64,000 nt of DNA, from the NCBI RefSeq assembly GCF_004339595.1, contig NZ_SMFU01000011.1:62001-126000 (forward strand). Reading direction: 5' to 3'. A program made the position numbers and the translations under genes. Below the pieces are notes generated by a model. It searched no databases. It was not told where the DNA came from and saw nothing but the letters and a program-made list of their open reading frames with translations. Each line of letters starts with the position of its first letter. Position 1 is the stretch's first letter. This stretch comes from Marinobacterium mangrovicola (GTDB taxonomy: Bacteria > Pseudomonadota > Gammaproteobacteria > Pseudomonadales > Balneatricaceae). This document shows positions 18,415 to 26,393 of this stretch, piece by piece.

Positions 18415-18987
18415 TCAGCTGAACAGAGACTTCATATCCACATCGGCTTTTTCCGCTTCGGTAAACTCCAGCAGGGTGGCGCCGGTGAAGCCCAGGCGGC
18501 GGGCGACGATAATATCCGGGAACTGTTCGATGCGGATGTTATAGAGATTCACCGACTCATTATAGAACTCACGGCGGTCGGCGATGGAGGATTCCAGCCC
18601 GCTGATGCGGCTGTGCAGATGCATGAAGGATTCGCTGGCGGTCAGTTCCGGGTAATCCTCTGCCACGGCAAACAGGTTGCCAAGGCCAAGGCGCAGCTGG
18701 CTTTCCGCCTGGCCCAGTGCCTTGATATCGCCGCGATCGCTGGCGCTGGCCACGGCCGAACGGGCCTTCATTACCGCTTCCAGGGTCTTCTGCTCATAGC
18801 CCATATGCTGCTTGCAGGTTTCCACCAGTTTGGGCAGCTCGTCATGGCGCTGTTTGAGCAGCACATCGATATTGGCGAAGGCTCGGGAGACGTTGTGCTT
18901 GAGCCGCACCAGGTGGTTATAGATGAAGATCGTGTAGATAACGATCAGTGCAACGATAACCAGAAGGGTAATCAGAACCGGATCCAT
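18415..18987 (-). CDS. LemA family membrane protein
   Basis: The 190-residue product has an N-terminal membrane helix (ITLLVIVALIVIYTIFIYN) followed by the LemA signature: VSRAFANIDVLLKQRHDELP, QLRLGLGNLFAVAEDYPEL and RREFYNESVNLYNIRIEQFP. The rest is a long helical bundle. LemA proteins are widespread, and their biochemical role is uncertain. AGGGAG precedes the ATG. It is the first gene of a pair with the GIDE-domain protein. Confidence 0.92.
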   Translation of the reverse strand: MDPVLITLLVIVALIVIYTIFIYNHLVRLKHNVSRAFANIDVLLKQRHDELPKLVETCKQHMGYEQKTLEAVMKARSAVASASDRGDIKALGQAESQLRLGLGNLFAVAEDYPELTASESFMHLHSRISGLESSIADRREFYNESVNLYNIRIEQFPDIIVARRLGFTGATLLEFTEAEKADVDMKSLFS

Positions 18988-19101
18988 CGACAGCTCCCTG
19001 CGCGTTTATTTTGCAGGGACTATAACCCAGGGAGGGGGGAGAGGCGAACCCCAGCCGACGGGCGGCAGGTGGCAGTATCACCGCCGCCGGCGACGGGGCG
19101 T

Positions 19102-19311
19102 CTAGACGTGCCCGCCCTCAATCATTTCGACAACCACTGTCTTGAGCAGGAAAGCGGCCAGACCCAGGCCGAGGGCAAAAAACAGTACCAGGGTGCCAAA
19201 TTTGCCGGCTTTAGATTTCTTGGCCAGGTCATAAATGATGAAGAAGATGAAACCGGCGAAAATCACCAGGCCGATGTTCAGCATCAGGCTTTCTGCTTCG
19301 GCAAGACGCAT
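19102..19311 (-). CDS. DUF2788 small membrane protein
   Basis: A 69-residue protein with two membrane segments (MLNIGLVIFAGFIFFIIYDL and LVLFFALGLGLAAFLLKTVV) around the conserved AKKSKAGKFGT loop, typical of DUF2788. GGAG lies before the ATG. Role unknown. Confidence 0.82.
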   Translation of the reverse strand: MRLAEAESLMLNIGLVIFAGFIFFIIYDLAKKSKAGKFGTLVLFFALGLGLAAFLLKTVVVEMIEGGHV

Positions 19312-19422
19312 TCAATAGCTCCAGGAGTGTTGGAAAGTTAGGAATTGAAGATCGAGGGGTGATCAAAAATTGCGCGAATTCTACTCTGCGAGGCTGGCTT
19401 AATAAACCTTGCAATTGTGTGT

Positions 19423-19623
19423 TTATTTGTTGTCCATATCAGCGCTATCGTCGTTAAGCACCAGGTCTCTCCAATCCGGTCCCAGGTTTTCCTCGATAAA
19501 GTCACGGATGAACTTCCTGACCATCTGCGAAGGCGTTACATCCTGCTCGGAACAGAGTTTTTCAAACACCGCCTTTTTATTCGGGTCGATCAGCAGAGTC
19601 AGGCGTGCGGTGCGTTTTTCCAT
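19423..19623 (-). CDS. Ribbon-helix-helix (CopG-like) DNA-binding protein
   Basis: A 66-residue protein with the RHH plan: a beta strand (KRTARLTLLIDPNKK), then two helices (AVFEKLCSEQ and TPSQMVRKFIRDFIEE). Such dimers bind short palindromes. AAAGGA precedes the ATG. Two perfect palindromes lie just upstream, between it and the divergent dauA, consistent with autoregulation and control of dauA. No toxin-like partner is adjacent, so it is more likely a stand-alone regulator than an antitoxin. Confidence 0.75.
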   Translation of the reverse strand: MEKRTARLTLLIDPNKKAVFEKLCSEQDVTPSQMVRKFIRDFIEENLGPDWRDLVLNDDSADMDNK

Positions 19624-19652
19624 GGTGAAGTCCTTTGGAACTGTCTATCGGG

Positions 19653-19686
19653 GGTCTCATTTAGACCATATGTTAATTTGATTAAC
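19653..19686. promoter_or_regulatory. Two adjacent palindromes, candidate RHH operators
   Basis: GGTCT-CATTT-AGACC (19653-19667) and GTTAAT-TTG-ATTAAC (19672-19686) are both perfect inverted repeats, spaced 19 bp centre to centre. They occupy the AT-rich divergent region 30-64 bp before the RHH start and 70-104 bp before dauA. Confidence 0.55.
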
Positions 19687-19756
19687 ATTGCATTTTAATC
19701 AAAGGCAACTGTAATGTTTATCCAATTTCCATAAAAAGTTAAAGGACTTCCCCGCG

Positions 19757-21490
19757 ATGTCGTCCCGTCGAACCCGGTTGCACAGCCTCTCTTTTGCCAG
19801 CGCGTTGAGAGAAACGCTGTCCGGCAGGTATCAGGGACGGGATCTGATCGCCGATCTGGTCGCTGGCATTACCGTCGGTATCATCGCCATCCCGTTATCG
19901 ATGGCGCTGGCGATTGCCAGTGGCGTGCGGCCGGAGAACGGCCTCTATACCGCGATCATTGCCGGTTTTCTGATTGCCCTGGCCGGCGGCTCCCGGTTCA
20001 GTGTGTCCGGTCCGACCGCGGCCTTTGTGGTCATTCTCTATCCCGTCTCCCAGCAATTTGGTCTTGCTGGCCTGTTGCTGGCATCAGTCATGGCGGGGCT
20101 AATTCTGATCGCCCTGGCGCTGGCACGACTGGGGCGGCTGATCGAGTACATCCCAGAGTCGGTCACCCTTGGCTTTACCGCCGGTATTGCTATCGTCATC
20201 GCTACGCTGCAATTGCCCGACCTGCTGGGCTTTTCCAGCGAAGGGCTGCCGTCGCATTACCTGGAAAAACTGCCCGAGCTGCTGCACAGGCTGCCGCAGT
20301 GGCATTGGGCCAATGCTCTGGTGGCGGGACTGACCCTGGCGGTGCTCATTCTCTGGCCACGTCTGCGGCTGCCGGTGCCGGGTCATCTGCCGGCACTGCT
20401 GGTGGGTACTGGGCTGGCGTACTGGCTGAATCAGCAGGGTGCCGGCATAGATACGATCGGCAGCCGCTTCTCCTTTCTGTTGCCGGATGGCTCGACGGGG
20501 CAGGGGATACCGCCGATGCTGCCGGCCTTCGAGTGGCCCTGGCTGCAAACGGGGCCGAATGGCGAGCCTTTTGAGCTGAGTTGGGCGACGGTGCAGGCGT
20601 TGCTGCCGGCAGCGTTCTCCATCGCCATGCTTGGAGCCATCGAATCACTCCTATGTGCGGTGGTGCTGGACGGCATGACTGGCAAACGCCACCACGCCAA
20701 CGGTGAGCTGCTCGGTCAGGGGTTGGGTAACCTGGTGGCGCCTTTCTTTGGCGGCATTACCGCTACAGCCGCCATTGCGCGTTCGGCGGCTAACTATCGC
20801 GCAGGCGCGCGCTCGCCTTTTGCCAGTGCCATCCATGCTCTGGTGGTGCTGGCGGGCTTGCTGTTGCTGGCGCCGGCGCTGGCCTGGCTGCCGATGGCCA
20901 GCATGGCAGCACTGTTACTGATCGTGGCCTGGAATATGAGTGAGGCGGCCAAGGTGATGGCGCTGTTCCGGCGCGCGCCGCTGGGCGATATTCTGGTGCT
21001 GCTTACCTGTCTTTCGCTGACGGTGCTGTTCGATATGGTGATCGCCATTTCTACCGGGATCGTGTTGGCCTCGTTGCTGTTCATGCGCGATATCGCCGGG
21101 ATGACCCGTGTGAACGATATCTCTGCCCAGCGTAAACATGTACCGGAAGCGCTGCCGGAGGGCTGGCGGGTGTTCAAGGTGACCGGGCCGCTGTTCTTCG
21201 CAGCGGCGGAGCGTGTGTTTGATGAGGTGGCGGAACTGGCCACGGATACGCGGGGGCTGGTGCTGTATATGGATGCGGTGCCGCTGCTGGATGCCGGCGG
21301 TCTGAGCGGATTCTCTCGTTTCAGAGCGGAATGCGAAGCGCGAGGAATAGAGCTGGTGGTGGCGGATCTGCAGTTTCAGCCTTTACGGGCGCTGGCCCGG
21401 GCTGGTATCCAGCCTCAGCAGGGCCGCCTGAGTTTTACCCCAACTCTGGCGGCCGCGCTTGAGTCAATTGCCCAGCGGGATCAGGCCTGA
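19757..21490 (+). CDS. dauA: SulP-family anion/C4-dicarboxylate transporter with STAS domain (DauA-like)
   Basis: This 577-residue protein is an inner-membrane SulP transporter. The N-terminal part has the family start GRDLIADLVAGITVGIIAIP and SRFSVSGPTAAFVVILYPVS; about 11-14 hydrophobic segments follow, and residues about 440-570 form a cytoplasmic STAS domain (VFKVTGPLFFAAAERVFDEV, LYMDAVPLLDAGGLSGFSRF). The length and STAS sequence resemble E. coli DauA (YchM), which takes up succinate and other C4-dicarboxylates; bicarbonate or sulfate transport is an alternative. AAAGGA precedes the ATG. Its end overlaps the convergent nsrR by 10 bp. Confidence 0.82.
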   Translation: MSSRRTRLHSLSFASALRETLSGRYQGRDLIADLVAGITVGIIAIPLSMALAIASGVRPENGLYTAIIAGFLIALAGGSRFSVSGPTAAFVVILYPVSQQFGLAGLLLASVMAGLILIALALARLGRLIEYIPESVTLGFTAGIAIVIATLQLPDLLGFSSEGLPSHYLEKLPELLHRLPQWHWANALVAGLTLAVLILWPRLRLPVPGHLPALLVGTGLAYWLNQQGAGIDTIGSRFSFLLPDGSTGQGIPPMLPAFEWPWLQTGPNGEPFELSWATVQALLPAAFSIAMLGAIESLLCAVVLDGMTGKRHHANGELLGQGLGNLVAPFFGGITATAAIARSAANYRAGARSPFASAIHALVVLAGLLLLAPALAWLPMASMAALLLIVAWNMSEAAKVMALFRRAPLGDILVLLTCLSLTVLFDMVIAISTGIVLASLLFMRDIAGMTRVNDISAQRKHVPEALPEGWRVFKVTGPLFFAAAERVFDEVAELATDTRGLVLYMDAVPLLDAGGLSGFSRFRAECEARGIELVVADLQFQPLRALARAGIQPQQGRLSFTPTLAAALESIAQRDQA

Positions 21491-21936
21491 GCCCGCATCC
21501 GGGTATCCTCAGGCGGATAAAGTAGCTGGGAAAGGTTGCGCTCTGGGCCGCACAGATCAGCCAGGCTGTGTTTTGCCAGCTCTTTAAGAAAGGCTTCCTG
21601 GGCGTCGAACAGGATTCCCCTCAGCCCACACTGACCGACGATGGGGCAGCGCGGGTGTGCGCAGTTAACCGGCCGCAGTGTTTCTTCAGTGGCCTGGATC
21701 AGGTCGCGCAGGTTGATCTCCTCTGCGGACATGCCCAACCGGATGCCGCCGCCTTTGCCGCGGACGGTATCGATGAAACCCTCTTTCGCCAGGTGGTGAA
21801 CGATCTTGATCAGGTGGTTGCGGGGAATATCGAAATGCTCCGACACCTGCGTAATTGTCACCCGCTCTCCTGCGGGTTGTATGCCGAGGAAGATCAGCGT
21901 GCGCAGGGCAAAATCCGTATATTTGGTCAGTTGCAT
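21481..21936 (-). CDS. nsrR: Rrf2-family nitric-oxide-sensing repressor NsrR
   Basis: A 151-residue Rrf2 protein: MQLTKYTDFALRTLIFLG, then the winged helix (VSEHFDIPRNHLIKIVHHLA) and VRGKGGGIRLG. Three cysteines, C92, C97 and C103 (NCAHPRCPIVGQC), have the same C-x4-C-x5-C spacing as the iron-sulfur cysteines of E. coli NsrR. That spacing separates NsrR from IscR. It is divergent from nnrS, a usual member of the NO regulon, which supports the call. GGAG lies before the ATG. Confidence 0.9.
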   Translation of the reverse strand: MQLTKYTDFALRTLIFLGIQPAGERVTITQVSEHFDIPRNHLIKIVHHLAKEGFIDTVRGKGGGIRLGMSAEEINLRDLIQATEETLRPVNCAHPRCPIVGQCGLRGILFDAQEAFLKELAKHSLADLCGPERNLSQLLYPPEDTRMRAQA

Positions 21937-21962
21937 GGTTCAATGCTCCAAGCTTTGGCGCG

Positions 21963-22057
21963 GAAGGTCCCGATGGCCTGATGGGAAGCCCCGATGGGAA
22001 GCCCCGATGGGAAGTCCCGATGGGCAGTCCAGATCGAAAGTCCCTATAGAAAGTCCC
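21963..22057. repeat. 13-bp tandem repeat (six units) upstream of nsrR
   Basis: Six consecutive 13-bp units based on GATGGGAAGTCCC run from 21980 to 22057; the first two are identical, and later ones diverge (GATCGAAAGTCCC, TATAGAAAGTCCC). A partial unit precedes them at 21963-21971. The array starts about 27 bp upstream of the nsrR start codon. There are no spacers, so it is a minisatellite and not a CRISPR. Confidence 0.9.
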
Positions 22058-22204
22058 GATGTTTGCTGCAGCTTAAAGCAGCCAGGTCTGTAAAAACGCA
22101 AGAGGCAGGCCGGGGCCGAAGTCAGGGCTTCTGGGTATCCCTTCAGTATACCGGCGTCAGTTGTGGCCTTGTATCCGGGAGAACCGCATAACCTGGGGGA
22201 ACGC

Positions 22205-22218
22205 CTGACCTGGATCAG
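22205..22218. promoter_or_regulatory. FNR/DNR-like box upstream of nnrS
   Basis: CTGAC-CTGG-ATCAG is an imperfect version of the FNR/DNR consensus TTGAT-N4-ATCAA, about 115 bp before nnrS. NO- or oxygen-responsive CRP/FNR-type control would suit the gene. This is a motif match only. Confidence 0.4.
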
Positions 22219-22268
22219 GTTAATGTGAGTCAGTGCTGTCTGGGCAGTGCTGCGAAGGTGTAAATATT

Positions 22269-22289
22269 ATGCATATTAAAGTTATGCAT
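22269..22289. promoter_or_regulatory. Paired ATGCAT half-sites, possible NsrR site
   Basis: ATGCAT occurs at 22269-22274 and 22284-22289 in an AT-rich stretch 44-64 bp before nnrS. NsrR sites contain ATGCAT-like half-sites, but the usual centre-to-centre distance is about 11 bp and here it is 15 bp, so the match is doubtful. Confidence 0.3.
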
Positions 22290-22332
22290 TCTAAAAGCCG
22301 GCGTTGTCGCACCTGTTGATCGGAGTTAGCTG

Positions 22333-23559
22333 ATGCTTGTATCACCCCCTCAAGAGCCAAAGAACGCCTGGGCCCGGCTGTTCAGTAACGGTTTTCGGCC
22401 CCTGTTTCTTGCCTGCGCTGTTCAGGCGATTGTCATCATGCTGCTCTGGCTCGCCTACCTGGGCGGAGCCCTGCTGCCTGCGTCGCCACCCGGCTGGGGC
22501 CCAGTTGCCTGGCATGGTCACGAGATGCTGTTTGGCTTTGTCGGTGCGGCGGTGGGCGGCTTCCTGCTGGCAGCGGTGGCGAAATGGACCAGTCGACCGC
22601 CGGTTCAGGGCGCACCGCTGCTGGCGCTGACGCTGTTATGGATCGCCGGTCGGGCCTTGGTTTGGAGCGGTAACGGCTCGGTATGGCTGCTGACATTGGC
22701 CAACACCGGTTACTGGGTATTGCTGGCGACGCTGGTTGGACGAGAGGTGCTGATCAGCCGCAATAAACGCAACGGGGTAGTGATTCTGGCCCTGGCGGTG
22801 ATGGCGGGGTTCAGCCTGCTGTTCCAGCTTGGCGCCATTGATCGTCTGCATCTGTTGGAATCCCAGGTGTTGCTGATGGCGCTGCTGATCTCGCTGATCG
22901 GTGGTCGCATCACGCCGGCGTTTACCCGCAACTGGTTGATACGCCAGCAGGCCGACAAGTCGAAGATGCCGGCAGGGTTTGGCTGGATAGATCGGCTCGC
23001 CGTAGGGTTCTCTCTGTTGGCGACGCTAGCCTGGGTGACCCAGGCGGCTCCTCCGGTATCTGGCGTGCTGCTAATAATGGCCGGTGGTCTACAGATCGCT
23101 CGTCTGCTGCGCTGGCGCGGGCTGACCAGCATCGCCGAACCGCTGCTGTTCGCGCTGCACCTGGGCTATCTCTGGGTGGGCATCGGCTTTGTACTGCTGG
23201 GCTTATCCTCGTTCACCGCCGCTGTGCCGGTAACGGCTGGAATCCACGCCCTGGCTGTGGGCGCCATGGGCGGCATGATCCTGGCCGTAGCGTCACGGGC
23301 AGCGTTGGGGCATACCAACCGTGAATTGAGAGCGGGCGTGCTGATGTCGTTGAGCTTTTTGGCCATTCACCTGGCCGCGTTGACCCGAATCCTCTCGGCC
23401 CTGCTACCGCAGTTTTCCCTGATGCTGATGATGCTCGCCGGCACCGCCTGGCTGATCGCTTTCGTGCTGTTTGCCGTTCGCTATGTGCCGATATTGATAG
23501 GGCCGGAGGAGAGCCTTTCCGATGCTCTCAAGCGCGAGAAAGCGAAATCTCAATCTTAG
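22333..23559 (+). CDS. nnrS: NnrS family haem-copper membrane protein
   Basis: This 408-residue protein has about 12 hydrophobic segments and the NnrS features SNGFRPLFLACAVQAI, VAWHGHEMLFGFVGAAVGGF, GRITPAFTRNWL, and GIHALAVGAMGGMILAVASR followed by GHTNREL. NnrS proteins bind haem and copper in the inner membrane and help cells withstand nitric oxide and iron-nitrosyl stress. The gene is divergent from nsrR across about 400 bp that hold a minisatellite and FNR- and NsrR-like motifs. Repeat copy B follows. Confidence 0.92.
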   Translation: MLVSPPQEPKNAWARLFSNGFRPLFLACAVQAIVIMLLWLAYLGGALLPASPPGWGPVAWHGHEMLFGFVGAAVGGFLLAAVAKWTSRPPVQGAPLLALTLLWIAGRALVWSGNGSVWLLTLANTGYWVLLATLVGREVLISRNKRNGVVILALAVMAGFSLLFQLGAIDRLHLLESQVLLMALLISLIGGRITPAFTRNWLIRQQADKSKMPAGFGWIDRLAVGFSLLATLAWVTQAAPPVSGVLLIMAGGLQIARLLRWRGLTSIAEPLLFALHLGYLWVGIGFVLLGLSSFTAAVPVTAGIHALAVGAMGGMILAVASRAALGHTNRELRAGVLMSLSFLAIHLAALTRILSALLPQFSLMLMMLAGTAWLIAFVLFAVRYVPILIGPEESLSDALKREKAKSQS

Positions 23560-23618
23560 TGCAGCGGTGTGCTTTTCTGTGCCTTGAAAATGATGAGGTT
23601 GAATTTAGTGCTGACTCT

Positions 23619-23796
23619 CTGAGCGCACCAGTTTTCCCCTTCAGCGCAGCCGAGCATCGCAGACTGAAAGAGAAACAAGGGAAAGGCTGTCTGAGCCGCG
23701 CAGGGGCGACTTCCCTTAAGGTGAAGAGTCGATCCCGCTCTTTTAGACGAGAAGCACAGAGGAATCGGCGCAGCCGATCAAGTTGTCGGGGCGGTT
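23619..23796 (+). repeat. Structured dispersed repeat, copy B (3'-truncated)
   Basis: Second copy, between the convergent nnrS and radD genes. It begins CTGAGCGCACC and keeps CTTCAGC/GCTGAAAG-type arms, CTGAAAGAG paired with CTCTTTTAG, and ATCGGCGCAGCCGAT, but stops at GGGGCGGTT and lacks the AAGGATCTTGG hairpin and the final GCAGG hairpin found in the other copies. It has an internal pairing AAGGGAA/TTCCCTT instead of the GGGACC-type stem. Confidence 0.88.
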
Positions 23797-23807
23797 CGAG
23801 CTAATCC

Positions 23808-25556
23808 CTACAACTGATTCGCCTTCCGATATTTCCCCTCATAATCAAACAACCGCTCCCGCACCCGCCAGTGGCTGTTCTGGCCCCGTCCCACCTTGCG
23901 GGCAATCACAAAGTCCGGCGCTCGAAAGCCCTCTGACTGGCTGACCACTTCATCGGCGGACTGAAACTTCTGTGGCTTGGCTCCGTCGCCAAAGCGTCTG
24001 CCAAACAGCCGGTTGAACACGCCGCGCTGGCCGTTATGGGTCAGATCGAAGCTTTCGCTCAGCTCTTCTCCCTGCTCGTCGTGATAGATGATCCTCAGCC
24101 GGCCGTTGGTGTTGCTGAAGCTGACACCGGCGCAGCGGATCACCAGCGCATCCTTTAGCTGCAGGGCGCGTTTGAGCAGATCATCCGGGTCCACCACCGC
24201 TTCGCCACACTGGTGGCAGTTGCGTGCGGCGATATCGTTCTCGGCGCCGCAGTGGGGGCACTCCTTGAAGCGGAACCGGTAATCGCACTGCTGTGGTGTT
24301 TCCCCCTCCATCTCAAGCAGGCCCTGGCAACGGCGGCCAAAGTGTTCGATCACCTGGCCCTCGGCATCGGTCTTGCCCCAGAAGATATTGGCGTGGCCGC
24401 AGCCGGGGCAGAACACCTGCACCGGCTCTGAGTTTGAATCGGGCCTGGGTTTACCCACCTCGGGGTGAAACAGATCAAAGCCGGAGCTGGCGTAATCGAT
24501 AATCAGGCAGTCGGTTTTGCCCGGGCTCAGGCGCAGGCCGCGACCGACGATCTGCTGGAACAGGCTCACCGAGGCGGTGGGCCTCAGGATTGCGATCATA
24601 TCCACATGGGGTGCATCGAAACCGGTGGTCAGCACCGCCACGTTAACCAGATAACGGATCTGTTTCTGTTTAAACGCCTGGATCAGTCGCTCGCGCTCAT
24701 CGGACTCGGTATCACCGATAATCAGGGCAGATTCATCCTTCGGCAGGTAACCGATGATCTCCTGGGCGTGGCGCACAGTGGCGGCGAAGATCATCACGCC
24801 TTCGCGCTGGCCGCCAAACTCCATGATCTGCTCGCAGATCGCCCGGGTGACCCGTGGGTGCTTGGCGATCAGGCTGTTTAGCTCGGTCTCGTTATAGCTG
24901 CCGCTGTCGCTGGGCTGCAGGGATGAGAAGTCGTAGTGGGCGATCGCTGCGTCGATCAGTTTCGGCTCGGTAAGATAGCCCTGCTTGATCATAAAGGGTA
25001 GCGGCAGCTCGTAGATGCAGTGCTGGAACAGGCGTTCCTCTTCGGCGCGCACCATGCCGCGATGGTGGTATTGGTAGATCCAGCCGTAACCCAGGCGATA
25101 GGGGGTGGCGGTGAGCCCCAGTACCTTAAGTCCCGGATTCCGTTCTTTCAGGTGCGCAATAATCTGCTGGTACTGGGAGTTCTCGTCGTCGCTGACGCGG
25201 TGACACTCGTCGATGATCAACAGGGAAAACTGATCGTCGAAACTGTCCAGGTTGCGCGCCAGGGACTGCACACTGGCAAAAGTGACCTGGTGCTCGTTGT
25301 CCCGGCGTCCAAGCCCCGCGGAAAAGATGCCACCATCCATCCCCAGTGCGGTGTATTTGGCGTGGTTCTGCTCCACCAGTTCGCGCACATGGGCCAGCAC
25401 CAGGATGCGGCGCCGCGCCAGTCGGGTCAGCTCGGCGATGACCAGGCTTTTGCCCGCGCCGGTGGGCAGCACGATCACCGCCGCCGCATCGCTTTTGCGA
25501 AAGTGGTTCAGCGTGGCGTCGACGGCGTCCTGTTGATAGGGGCGAAGGGTGTACAT
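23808..25556 (-). CDS. radD: DEAD/DEAH-box helicase RadD (YejH)
   Basis: A 582-residue superfamily 2 helicase, the same size as E. coli RadD (586). Walker A is [20 protein letters not shown], motif II is [10 protein letters not shown], motif [14 protein letters not shown], and motif [18 protein letters not shown]. Three zinc-binding clusters follow the motor: [17 protein letters not shown] and CHQCGE. RadD takes part in DNA repair and recombination, interacting with SSB and RecA in E. coli. The gene stands alone, between repeat copy B and an Lrp-type gene. Confidence 0.9.
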   Translation of the reverse strand: MYTLRPYQQDAVDATLNHFRKSDAAAVIVLPTGAGKSLVIAELTRLARRRILVLAHVRELVEQNHAKYTALGMDGGIFSAGLGRRDNEHQVTFASVQSLARNLDSFDDQFSLLIIDECHRVSDDENSQYQQIIAHLKERNPGLKVLGLTATPYRLGYGWIYQYHHRGMVRAEEERLFQHCIYELPLPFMIKQGYLTEPKLIDAAIAHYDFSSLQPSDSGSYNETELNSLIAKHPRVTRAICEQIMEFGGQREGVMIFAATVRHAQEIIGYLPKDESALIIGDTESDERERLIQAFKQKQIRYLVNVAVLTTGFDAPHVDMIAILRPTASVSLFQQIVGRGLRLSPGKTDCLIIDYASSGFDLFHPEVGKPRPDSNSEPVQVFCPGCGHANIFWGKTDAEGQVIEHFGRRCQGLLEMEGETPQQCDYRFRFKECPHCGAENDIAARNCHQCGEAVVDPDDLLKRALQLKDALVIRCAGVSFSNTNGRLRIIYHDEQGEELSESFDLTHNGQRGVFNRLFGRRFGDGAKPQKFQSADEVVSQSEGFRAPDFVIARKVGRGQNSHWRVRERLFDYEGKYRKANQL

Positions 25557-25589
25557 GGTAAAGCCTGATAGGGAAAGGCGCAGAGCCTA

Positions 25590-26063
25590 TCAAAGCTGCT
25601 CCGGGATCGGAATCGCCGTCTTGTTGACGATGGTGCGCAGCACGAAGCTGGAGTGAGCACCGGTGACCCCCTCGATGCGGGTGATCTTGTTCAGCAGCAG
25701 GTCCTGGTACGCCTCCATATCGTGCACGATCACCTTGATCTGGTAATCCGCATCCTGGCCGGTAATCAGCAGGCACTCCAGCACCTCGGGGATGGCGCGC
25801 ACGGTTTTGTCGAAGTTCTCAAAGCGCTCCGGCGTATGGCGGTCCATGGAGATATGCAGCAGTGCCATCAGGGTCAGCCCCATCTCTTTCGCATCGAGAA
25901 TGGCGCGATAGCCGGTAATCAGGCCCGATTCCTCCAGCGCGCGCACCCGGCGCAGGCAGGGCGAGGGAGAGAGCCCCACGCGGTCGGCGAGCTCCTGATT
26001 ACTGATGCGGCCTTCGGTCTGCAGAATCTCCAGAATGTGGCGGTCTTGTCGGTCGATACGCAT
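25590..26063 (-). CDS. Lrp/AsnC-family transcriptional regulator
   Basis: A 157-residue Lrp-type regulator: helix-turn-helix at about residues 5-45 (DRHILEILQTEGRISNQELA and VGLSPSPCLRRVRALEESGL), then a RAM ligand-binding domain ending in HSSFVLRTIV. The sequence resembles Lrp itself (MRIDRQDRHILEILQ), but several paralogues are usual, so a symbol is not given. It is divergent from leuA across 330 bp; control of leuA by this protein is plausible because Lrp-type proteins often act on leucine genes. Confidence 0.9.
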   Translation of the reverse strand: MRIDRQDRHILEILQTEGRISNQELADRVGLSPSPCLRRVRALEESGLITGYRAILDAKEMGLTLMALLHISMDRHTPERFENFDKTVRAIPEVLECLLITGQDADYQIKVIVHDMEAYQDLLLNKITRIEGVTGAHSSFVLRTIVNKTAIPIPEQL

Positions 26064-26221
26064 ACTCTGCCTTCAATTTTTTAAGTGTTGTTATTTATTG
26101 CTCATTTAATCCCACTAATTGGAATGATATTGCCAAATAAATCTATATCGGCGCAACTTTGCAATCATCTGCCCCTGCCTTTTCCGTAGACTATTCCTTA
26201 TCGACTTACCAAGACGATGTT

Positions 26222-26270
26222 TACCGAAAGGTAGAGGTGTCGGGCCACCATCCAGGAGCGACACCCTTTT
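26222..26270 (+). promoter_or_regulatory. Leader hairpins upstream of leuA
   Basis: The 330-bp gap before leuA holds two consecutive hairpins: TACC-GAAA-GGTA (26222-26233) and GGTGTCG...CGACACC (26236-26265) followed by CTTTT. The second looks like an attenuator-type terminator about 125 bp before the start codon. I found no leader peptide rich in leucine codons, so the mechanism is open. Nothing else was recognised in this gap. Confidence 0.45.
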
Positions 26271-26393
26271 CGCCAACTCTCCCTACCCGGGTGACAAGGT
26301 GACGAGGCTTCACAAGAGCCGAGAGGAAACAGGCCCACAGACGGGCCCACAAGGACAGATAATCGAACTCATTCAGATACAAGGGATCATCCC

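Noticed and set aside
19423-19623. Toxin-antitoxin system with the RHH protein as antitoxin
   Set aside because: No small toxin-like gene is next to it; the neighbours are DUF2788 and the dauA transporter.
21963-22057. CRISPR array
   Set aside because: The unit is 13 bp, tandem and without spacers, and no cas genes are present; it is a minisatellite.
22185-22262. TPP-riboswitch-like sequence upstream of nnrS
   Set aside because: ACCTGGATCAGGTTAATG looks like the TPP core, but the GCTGAGA element and the matching stems are absent and the gene has no link with thiamine. An FNR/DNR-like box explains the palindrome better.
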